Part shown: positions 1 to 5,133 of the stretch, one piece after another
Position numbering within the stretch: position 1 is the first letter of the stretch
Layout: every line of letters starts with the position of its first letter
Made by a program: the position numbers and the translations under genes
Source: Rickettsiales bacterium
Lineage (GTDB): Bacteria; Pseudomonadota; Alphaproteobacteria; Rickettsiales; UBA1997
Direction of reading: 5' to 3'
DNA length: 5,133 nt
NCBI GenBank assembly: GCA_009693885.1
Contig: SHWK01000087.1
Coordinates: forward strand, 1 to 5,133
Notes under the pieces: generated by a model
The model's input: the letters and a program-made list of their open reading frames with translations, nothing else
The model's database searches: none
What the model was told of the DNA's origin: nothing

Positions 1-1246
1 ATTTTGTTAAATCTTTTTCGCCACAAGTGGGTGTAAAAATTTTAAAATTTTCGGTGTAGCGATCATCAAATAAAAAGTGACTTCCTTGTGTATGTAAAAT
101 TATAAAACTATCGCCAGCCTTTGCTAAATCTTGCTTGAGGTCACTTAATAAATATTCATCATACACCATATGACTGCCAATTTTGTTAGCGATTGTGTCG
201 TTAAAATGAAATTGTTGTGCTTCTGAAGCTAGTAATATCAAGCCATTATCATCACCAAAAGATTTTTGCGTTGAAAAAAATGCAGTAGAAAATTTTAATT
301 TCTCAAAAATTTTGATGATAGATTCTTCTTGTGGAGGAAATTTAAAATCCTTTCCAGACTTATAAGAAAGCATGCAATCAACAGAATAAACAGTTAAATT
401 TTTGCAAGGATCTACATCTTTAAAACTAAGCAAATTATGAATCTTTTTGATTTGTGGCGTGGTATCACGCTCATAACCATTAATCGAAAAATTCTTAGAG
501 CGAGCTGATTCGCCAATGATTAAGACAACCTTTAAATTTTTTATTTTATGTTGAGAGATTTTGGTTTTTATAATATCATTTATTGGCAATAAATTTGGTT
601 TGTTTTTGAGCGAGGTGTAGATTTCGGTATAATATCCGAAGTATGATTTTAGAAGGCCGGCGGGAGGATAGGCAAAAACAATACCCTTTCTATTTTGGTG
701 ATTGAAGGCTGTTAAAATTATCGCAAAAACTAAAAATATTATGGTAATAAAATAAAATATTTTACGATTTTTGTCTTTAGTAATTCTAATTTTAGTAAGA
801 AAAATCAATGGTAAAACAAGAAATAGTGAAAAATAAATAATCGCAGTTTTTATATTTATAATATCATTAAAATTGGTAATATTATCAAGGGTGTTGGCGA
901 TAACCATTTGATCAATTACGATTTTGAATTCAATCAGGGTATAAGATGCGATAAGGGATAAAATCAAAAATGTGATTGTAAAAATCGCCAAAATAAATTT
1001 ATTGAAACTGCAGCAGTAAAGAAAACTAAAAACCAAAAAATAATTTAGTGCAATTTCTAAAGACCAAATAGTGATTTTTGTGCCATCAAACCCGCCAGAA
1101 ATAGCTGCCGCGAGTTTATAATCAATTAAAGAAAAATTGCAGAAGATTGTAATTATCGTAGCGAGAGCAAGGCAGAGTAGGGTTTGTGACAGATTAATTT
1201 TTGTGCAAAAAAATGATTTTAACATTTTTGTTATAGAGGTTGCCAT
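1..1246 (-). CDS. eptA: EptA/MCR-type phosphoethanolamine transferase, 3' end missing (partial)
   Basis: Inner-membrane enzyme of the alkaline-phosphatase/sulfatase fold. The family moves phosphoethanolamine from phosphatidylethanolamine onto lipid A or core sugars on the periplasmic side. Seen: 415 codons without a stop. There are about five hydrophobic segments (roughly residues 19-41, 61-80, 83-103, 133-150, 164-186). The family's periplasmic loop signature follows (IDQMVIANTLDNIT). Next come the metal-site motif IIGESARSKNFSINGYERDT with Glu246, the nucleophile region CKNLTVYSVDCMLS with Thr285, and ILHTQGSHFLFDDRY with His390. Glu246 and Thr285 have the numbers I recall for MCR-1; the DH zinc ligands would lie past the window edge. 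Family members run about 500-550 residues, so roughly 100-140 are missing. The start ATG is the first after an in-frame TAG; no clear Shine-Dalgarno precedes it, and Met8 is an alternative. Acceptor and family are firm at class level; the EptA/EptB/EptC subtype is not decided. Confidence 0.87.
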   Translation of the reverse strand, partial: MATSITKMLKSFFCTKINLSQTLLCLALATIITIFCNFSLIDYKLAAAISGGFDGTKITIWSLEIALNYFLVFSFLYCCSFNKFILAIFTITFLILSLIASYTLIEFKIVIDQMVIANTLDNITNFNDIINIKTAIIYFSLFLVLPLIFLTKIRITKDKNRKIFYFITIIFLVFAIILTAFNHQNRKGIVFAYPPAGLLKSYFGYYTEIYTSLKNKPNLLPINDIIKTKISQHKIKNLKVVLIIGESARSKNFSINGYERDTTPQIKKIHNLLSFKDVDPCKNLTVYSVDCMLSYKSGKDFKFPPQEESIIKIFEKLKFSTAFFSTQKSFGDDNGLILLASEAQQFHFNDTIANKIGSHMVYDEYLLSDLKQDLAKAGDSFIILHTQGSHFLFDDRYTENFKIFTPTCGEKDLTK

Positions 1247-1261
1247 AGCGGGGCGTTTATA

Positions 1262-1680
1262 TTGTAAGGCAAGCTATAAGCCGGATTTTGTACTGTTTTA
1301 ACACAGCAATGATCATTCGTCTAGGATTAGCATCGCTACTAACCTCAAGCAACCTACCCGGGTGACAACTCAAAGACAAGTCTGCATATTGCTATGCGCG
1401 CCACCCCTATTTGGTCTTGCTCCTAGCAGGGTTTTTCGGGATGTATGTTGCCATACAAAACTGTGAGCTCTTACCTCGCATTTTCACCCTTACCGAAAGC
1501 CTTGCGGCTGTAGGCGGTATATTCTCTGTGACACTTTCCCTCCACAAGCTCTATGTGTTCAAGCTTGCGGGCCAGCTCTTAACTGGTGCGTTTTCTTTGC
1601 GGAGTCCGGACTTTCCTCTTTATTTTCATCGCCACCGATAAAGGCAGCGAAAAACAAGCGACCATCCACTTGCCTTACAA
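1262..1680 (-). ncRNA. rnpB: RNase P RNA, bacterial type A
   Basis: Catalytic RNA that removes 5' leaders from tRNA precursors. Seen on the minus strand: the 5' conserved block GAGGAAAGTCCGGACTCC (1601-1618), GAGCAAGACCAAATAGGGG, ACCCGGGTAGGTTGCTTGAG (1344-1363), the AGACGAATGATCAT block, and the 3' block AAATCCGGCTTATAG. The two ends form a perfect 12-bp P1 helix (1669-1680 with 1262-1273), which fixes the boundaries and a length near 419 nt, typical for type A. Two stems are capped by GCAA tetraloops, at 1498-1509 (P12-like) and 1443-1456 (P14-like). P15 pairs 1400-1406 with 1360-1366. A third GCAA-capped hairpin (1384-1397) sits in the P15 loop, which has no GGU. The promoter is directly upstream, and the transferase gene begins 15 bp downstream. 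The helix assignments are by eye; the identity is secure. Confidence 0.97.
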
Positions 1681-1687
1681 GATTGAG

Positions 1688-1716
1688 ATTGTAGAGTGGG
1701 TGCTTTCTTAATTCAA
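1688..1716 (-). promoter_or_regulatory. sigma-70 promoter of rnpB
   Basis: Read on the minus strand, a -35 box TTGAAT (1711-1716) and a -10 box TACAAT (1688-1693) are separated by exactly 17 bp. Each box differs from consensus at two positions or fewer. Counting from the -10 box, transcription would start near 1681, which matches the first base pair of the P1 helix at 1680. The -35 box lies 2 bp from the Shine-Dalgarno of the divergent gene at 1729, so the two transcription units face away from each other across a very short region. Confidence 0.85.
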
Positions 1717-1717
1717 T

Positions 1718-1722
1718 AGGAG
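1718..1722 (+). promoter_or_regulatory. Shine-Dalgarno of the 73-residue ORF
   Basis: AGGAG lies six bases before the ATG at 1729. It is the only textbook ribosome binding site in the window and is the main evidence that the small ORF is translated. It may also start translation of the downstream trpS by coupling. Confidence 0.75.
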
Positions 1723-1728
1723 TTTGGT

Positions 1729-1950
1729 ATGGTTATAGAAAATAAGGGGCCTGAAGGCAAGGAAGGCTCACAAAATAATGATAAGGCGCTATCACAACAA
1801 GATACTGAAAAATTGAAGAAAGATCCAGAATTGACTGCTATTATAGAAAAGATAAAAAAGAATGTTGCTGAAGTTGGTCATGGGGCAAAGAGCGAAACCA
1901 CTCAAGCACCAAATGTTGTAGAAAAAAATAATGAAGGACAACAAAAATAA
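1729..1950 (+). CDS. small hydrophilic protein of unknown function, 73 residues
   Basis: Function not recognised. The protein is rich in Lys, Glu, Gln and Asn and contains no Phe, Tyr, Trp, Cys or Arg. The ends (about 1-22 and 50-73) look disordered. The middle (about 23-48, with the segment LTAIIEKIKKNVAEVG) has the spacing of an amphipathic helix. There is no signal peptide or membrane segment, so it is probably cytoplasmic. A strong AGGAG sits six bases before the ATG, and the stop codon is three bases before the trpS ATG, so it is very likely cotranscribed and perhaps translationally coupled with trpS. The reading frame is supported by its start signal and context rather than by homology I can name. 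An antisense frame over 1792-1998 is less convincing. Simple composition makes a recent or fast-evolving gene possible. Confidence 0.68.
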   Translation: MVIENKGPEGKEGSQNNDKALSQQDTEKLKKDPELTAIIEKIKKNVAEVGHGAKSETTQAPNVVEKNNEGQQK

Positions 1951-1953
1951 AAT

Positions 1954-2928
1954 ATGAAAACAGTTCTCTCGGGAATCCAGCCCTCGGGCAACCTGCATCT
2001 TGGCAATTATCTAGGTTCGATCCGCAATTGGATTGATTTGCAAGATTCGCATCGTTGTTTATTTGGGATTATGAATTTGCACGCGATCACGGTGCCACAG
2101 GATCCGCAGGCCTTGAGGCAGAATATTTTTGATGCGGCGGCGATTTATTTAGCTTGTGGGCTTGATCCAAAAAAAGCTTCAATTTTTGTGCAAGGTGAGG
2201 TGAGGGAGCATGTGGAGTTGGCTTGGGTGTTGGGTTGCTTGACCCCGCTTGGTTGGTTAAACAGAATGACGCAGTTTAAAGAAAAATCGGTGGATAATGA
2301 AGCGCTTGGCCTCTACGCCTATCCAGCGCTAATGGCTTCTGATATTTTACTCTATCATGCCGATCTAGTGCCAGTTGGCGAGGATCAAAAACAGCATCTC
2401 GAGCTTACGCGTGATTTAGCTGGCGCTTTTAATCGTCGCTATGGCAAAGAATATTTCAAACTGCCAGAGCCCATGATTCTCAAGGGTGTAAAGCGCATCA
2501 TGTCTCTTCAAGATGGTGCCAAAAAAATGAGCAAATCCGATGAATCCGATCTTTCGCGCATAAATCTTGAAGATTTGGCAGAAAATATCGTCAAAAAGGT
2601 AAAAAAAGCCAAAACCGACTCTTTAGCAGAAATTTCTTACGATGAAAATCGTCCCGAAATTTATAATTTATTAAACATCTTCGCGAGCTTATCTGGCAAG
2701 GATCCAGAAGCTATTGCCAATGAGTATAAAACTGCAGGAAACGGCAAGTTTAAAGGTGATCTAGCAGAAATTATAGTTGAAAAATTGCGTCCAATCCAAG
2801 ATAATCTGGTGCGCTTCAAGCAAGATCAAGGCTTTATTGCTGATATTTTGCAGCGAGGACAAGAGGATGCAACTAAAATTGCCAGCAAAACTCGTAATGA
2901 AGTTTTTAAGTTGGTTGGCTTGATTTAG
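1954..2928 (+). CDS. trpS: tryptophanyl-tRNA synthetase
   Basis: Class Ic aminoacyl-tRNA synthetase that activates tryptophan with ATP and loads it onto tRNA-Trp in the cytoplasm; active as a dimer. Seen: the HIGH-type signature PSGNLHLGNYLG at residues 10-21; WLNRMTQFKEKS, typical of the family; MASDILLY with Asp130, which corresponds to the indole-contacting Asp of the Bacillus enzyme; VPVGEDQKQHLELTRDL from residue 139; and a complete KMSKS loop at residues 191-195. At 324 residues it is close to the usual 325-340 and appears intact. The helical anticodon-binding region fills the C-terminal third. The ATG begins three bases after the preceding small ORF. The nearest purine-rich site, GAAGGA at 1933-1938, is 15 bases away, which is far, so coupling to the upstream ORF is plausible. 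No tryptophan-responsive leader or T-box is visible upstream. Confidence 0.97.
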   Translation: MKTVLSGIQPSGNLHLGNYLGSIRNWIDLQDSHRCLFGIMNLHAITVPQDPQALRQNIFDAAAIYLACGLDPKKASIFVQGEVREHVELAWVLGCLTPLGWLNRMTQFKEKSVDNEALGLYAYPALMASDILLYHADLVPVGEDQKQHLELTRDLAGAFNRRYGKEYFKLPEPMILKGVKRIMSLQDGAKKMSKSDESDLSRINLEDLAENIVKKVKKAKTDSLAEISYDENRPEIYNLLNIFASLSGKDPEAIANEYKTAGNGKFKGDLAEIIVEKLRPIQDNLVRFKQDQGFIADILQRGQEDATKIASKTRNEVFKLVGLI

Positions 2929-2972
2929 TCATGCAACTGTAAGTCACAACTAAAGTAGTGCTAAAGTTCAAA

Positions 2973-3959
2973 ATGTCATTTTCCAATAAAACACAAAATC
3001 TTTCTGATATCGAACTAGTCAGTGAAATCGCGCGCTTAAAAAAAGAACAAAATGCAGTGATTTTGGCGCATTTTTATCAAGATGAAGCGATTCAAGATAT
3101 TGCAGATTTTGTTGGTGATTCTTTAGATTTATCGCGTAAAGCTGCGGCAACTGATGCCGATGTTATTGTATTTTGTGGTGTAAAATTTATGGCAGAAGTT
3201 GCAAAAATTTTATCGCCAACCAAAAAAGTTTTGATCCCAGATTTTAAGGCTGGTTGCAGTTTAGAAGAATCTTGTCCGCCCTTACAATTCGAAGCTTTTA
3301 AGCAAAAACATCCTGATGCAATTGTTATTACTTATATTAATTGTTCCGCTGAAATTAAGGCTTTGTCTGATATAATTGTGACATCAACAAATGCTAAAAA
3401 AATCATCGATCAAATTCCGTTGACGCAAAAAATTATTTTTGCACCAGATCAACATCTTGGTCGCTATCTCAATAAAATCACGGGTCGCGAGATGATTTTG
3501 TGGAACGGAAGTTGCGTGGTGCATGAGCAATTCAGTGAAAAAGAATTAGTGAAATTGATGACAAATCATCCGCAAGCCTTGGTAATAGCGCATCCAGAAT
3601 GTCCAGAAAATTTATTGATGCATGCTCACCATATTGGATCAACCTCATCACTGATTCAATTTGCCCAGCAAAATCAAGGCGGAGAATTTATTATATTGAC
3701 CGAGCCGCATATCATTCATCAAATGCAGCAAAAAAATCCAACGGCAAAATTTTATGATTGCCCCTTTGTAGATAAAGCAGGCTGCACTCTTTGTAACACA
3801 TGCCCTTATATGGGAATGAATAATTTAGAGAAGATTTATGCAGTGATGAAAAACAGCGCTGAAGGTTTGTTAAATAAAGCTGGTGGAGAATTGATGTTAA
3901 GTGAAGACCTGCGAATAAAGGCTGAAAAGCCATTGCGCAAAATGCTTGAGATGTCGTAA
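2973..3959 (+). CDS. nadA: quinolinate synthase A
   Basis: Iron-sulfur enzyme of de novo NAD synthesis. It condenses iminoaspartate (from NadB) with dihydroxyacetone phosphate to give quinolinate, which NadC then uses. Seen, numbered from the ATG at 2973: AHFYQDEAIQDIADFVGDSL near the N-terminus; AGCSLEESCP with Cys95; WNGSCVVHEQF with Cys181; AHPECP; and CTLCNTCPYM, a CxxCxxC motif ending in Cys277. Cys95, Cys181 and Cys277 match the three known 4Fe-4S ligands (E. coli 113, 200, 297). At 328 residues it is a normal, full-length, intact protein. A GTG at 2958 would add five residues (MLKFK); neither start has a good Shine-Dalgarno, and I prefer the ATG. The gene begins 44 bp after trpS with no terminator seen between, so shared transcription is likely. 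No nadB or nadC is in view. Confidence 0.95.
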   Translation: MSFSNKTQNLSDIELVSEIARLKKEQNAVILAHFYQDEAIQDIADFVGDSLDLSRKAAATDADVIVFCGVKFMAEVAKILSPTKKVLIPDFKAGCSLEESCPPLQFEAFKQKHPDAIVITYINCSAEIKALSDIIVTSTNAKKIIDQIPLTQKIIFAPDQHLGRYLNKITGREMILWNGSCVVHEQFSEKELVKLMTNHPQALVIAHPECPENLLMHAHHIGSTSSLIQFAQQNQGGEFIILTEPHIIHQMQQKNPTAKFYDCPFVDKAGCTLCNTCPYMGMNNLEKIYAVMKNSAEGLLNKAGGELMLSEDLRIKAEKPLRKMLEMS

Positions 3960-4029
3960 ATGATGCTATTCACAATCACAAATTACTAGCATAATTAAAA
4001 AAATTGGGTGAAGATCGGTCTCAATAAGG

Positions 4030-4063
4030 AAAGCTCAAGCTTAGATTTAACCATAAGAGCTTT
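4030..4063 (+). terminator. possible weak terminator hairpin after nadA
   Basis: AAAGCTC (4030-4036) and GAGCTTT (4057-4063) form a perfect 7-bp inverted repeat with a 20-base loop, followed by ATTTCTG. The loop is long and the U-tract poor, so this is only a candidate. It lies in the 186-bp gap between nadA and the next gene, where I find no RNA gene and no convincing promoter. Confidence 0.22.
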
Positions 4064-4145
4064 ATTTCTGCCCCCTATAGCCTTGCTAGAGTAAGGGTAG
4101 AAAAAATTACCAGTTGCTTAAGATAGTGAACCTAATTTATACATC

Positions 4146-5133
4146 ATGCATTCAGAAATAGAAATTGCTACTCCTCCTAATGATATCAGTCCACCTGATC
4201 CAACGCCTGTCATAGAAATTGCTCCTACTCTTGATGATATCACGCAACCTGATCCAACGCCTGTCCCGGAAGAATCTCCAAAATATTTCTTTGCTCATAT
4301 TGTTAGGATTTCGATTCTAGCACATGTTGTGAATCCATTTATGCGTAAATTTCTTGTCACAAAGCTTGATAGGATCAATGGAAATAAAATAAATACTAAC
4401 ACTACTTTTCTATTGCCAGAAGTGGTGCAAATTGGTCAGGATCCTTTGCTAGAAGGTGGTGGATTAAAAATTAATACTTATGCAGATAGTGATTGGAAAG
4501 GCAATGCTGGGATTTTGTTTAATGAAGATTGTCATTTTTTAGGTTTTTATTCTGGCGATCTTGGGAGTGATCGTTTTGACGGATTCGATAGCAATGGGAA
4601 TATAGAGCCACAAATAATGACGAATTTAGAACTGTGGGCCAGAAATAGTTTCTCCAAATATCGTAACAATAATGCAATGAAAAGAACGCCTAATGGCACT
4701 ATTGATAAGTTAAAGGAAATTGCCTTAAGAAGAGTTGGTTTGCTGGCTGATGACCATTCTAGTACCCAATATAAAGATACTAGCGGCAATATGATTTATA
4801 CTGGAAAGAAAGACAAGTTTCATAAGGACCAGTTTGACGGATGGGATCAAATTCCTATTCCTCAAGATAGATTGAGACATAATGAAACTCATATAAGAGC
4901 TAATATTAGCGACATTAATGGATTCTTCGTAACGAAGAGTGATTGGGAAAGTAATTCTTATGGCGCCATAAACTCATTAAAGAATCTTTATTTAGCAACA
5001 AAGAAGAAGAGATTGCTCGCAAAGGACGATACCAGGGCATTGCAAACATTTGTAGATTTGATTAAAGATCGAGTCAAATATTACAATAAATCTATAGAAT
5101 TAATAACAGCAGAAAAAAGTTTCTTTGAGCAAT
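4146..5133 (+). CDS. unrecognised protein with Pro/Asp-rich N-terminal repeats, 3' end missing (partial)
   Basis: Function not recognised. The frame stays open for 329 codons to the window edge. The ATG at 4146 is the only usual start after an in-frame TAA at 4119-4121; no clear Shine-Dalgarno precedes it. Residues 5-22 and 23-40 are tandem copies of an 18-residue Pro- and Asp-rich unit (IEIA...DI...PDPTPV). Residues 47-74 hold a moderately hydrophobic stretch with basic residues (YFFAHIVRISILAHVV, then FMRKFLVTK), too interrupted for a confident membrane helix. The rest is polar and looks folded, with a sequence FDGFD at 144-148 echoed as FDGWD at 230-234, and a helical Lys-rich tail from about residue 280. 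There is no signal peptide and no enzyme motif I can name. Only one Cys (in NEDCHF) is present. A secreted or host-directed protein is one possibility given the likely lifestyle, but nothing in the sequence proves it. Confidence 0.8.
   Translation, partial: MHSEIEIATPPNDISPPDPTPVIEIAPTLDDITQPDPTPVPEESPKYFFAHIVRISILAHVVNPFMRKFLVTKLDRINGNKINTNTTFLLPEVVQIGQDPLLEGGGLKINTYADSDWKGNAGILFNEDCHFLGFYSGDLGSDRFDGFDSNGNIEPQIMTNLELWARNSFSKYRNNNAMKRTPNGTIDKLKEIALRRVGLLADDHSSTQYKDTSGNMIYTGKKDKFHKDQFDGWDQIPIPQDRLRHNETHIRANISDINGFFVTKSDWESNSYGAINSLKNLYLATKKKRLLAKDDTRALQTFVDLIKDRVKYYNKSIELITAEKSFFEQ
4158..4265 (+). repeat. tandem duplication of a 54-bp unit within the coding region
   Basis: Units 4158-4211 and 4212-4265 are adjacent, in frame, 54 bp each, and differ at about seven positions (roughly 87% identical). 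Both end in GATCCAACGCCTGTC. Each encodes an 18-residue Pro/Asp-rich segment. Most differences change the amino acid, so the copies have begun to diverge since the duplication. Confidence 0.9.

Noticed and set aside
1411..1641. Plus-strand open frame of 76 codons.
   Set aside because: It lies wholly within, and antisense to, the RNase P RNA gene; its sequence is explained by conserved RNA blocks.
1792..1998. Minus-strand open frame of 68 codons, Phe- and Leu-rich.
   Set aside because: Antisense to the Lys/Glu-rich small ORF and the trpS start; its hydrophobic composition is what the complement of A-rich codons gives.
3712..3933. Minus-strand open frame of 73 codons.
   Set aside because: Antisense to the conserved C-terminal cysteine region of nadA.
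3963..3992. Inverted repeat ATGCTA / TAGCAT after nadA as a terminator.
   Set aside because: Only 6 bp with an 18-base loop, and the following bases are A-rich rather than T-rich.
4114..4143. TTGCTT and TATACA, 18 bp apart, as a promoter for the right-edge gene.
   Set aside because: The implied transcription start would fall at or after the ATG at 4146.
4581..4616. DSNGN stretch (residues 148-152 of the right-edge protein) as an EF-hand calcium loop.
   Set aside because: The first position would be Gly rather than Asp and the twelfth is Ile rather than Glu, so the loop pattern fails.
4547..4789. Minus-strand open frame of 80 codons.
   Set aside because: Antisense to the long plus-strand frame starting at 4146, which is open much further; no ribosome binding site or family match.

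Overview
The window looks like a piece of an AT-rich alphaproteobacterial genome. The RNase P RNA is the bacterial A type. The tryptophanyl-tRNA synthetase has the form usual in alphaproteobacteria. Low G+C, short gaps and weak ribosome binding sites suggest a host-associated lineage such as Rickettsiales or Holosporales. That placement is inference from style; no marker here settles it.

Layout. Positions 1-1246, minus strand: the N-terminal 415 codons of a membrane phosphoethanolamine transferase of the EptA/MCR type, cut by the left window edge. Positions 1262-1680, minus strand: the RNase P RNA gene (rnpB), bounded by a perfect 12-bp P1 helix and driven by a clear sigma-70 promoter at 1688-1716. 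Its 3' end lies 15 bp before the transferase start codon, with no terminator visible between them. Plus strand, divergent from rnpB: a 73-residue hydrophilic protein of unknown function (1729-1950), trpS (1954-2928) and nadA (about 2973-3959), closely spaced and probably one transcript. A 186-bp gap follows, with only a weak hairpin. Positions 4146-5133, plus strand: the start of an unrecognised protein that opens with two 18-residue Pro/Asp-rich repeats and is cut by the right edge.

How the genes relate. rnpB (tRNA 5' maturation) and trpS (tRNA charging) are core translation functions sharing a 48-bp divergent control region. nadA supplies quinolinate for NAD synthesis. The transferase would decorate the cell envelope. 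I see no mobile element, CRISPR array, tRNA gene or recognisable defence system. The least explained items are the repeat-bearing protein at the right edge, the small aromatic-free protein before trpS, and the rnpB-transferase junction.
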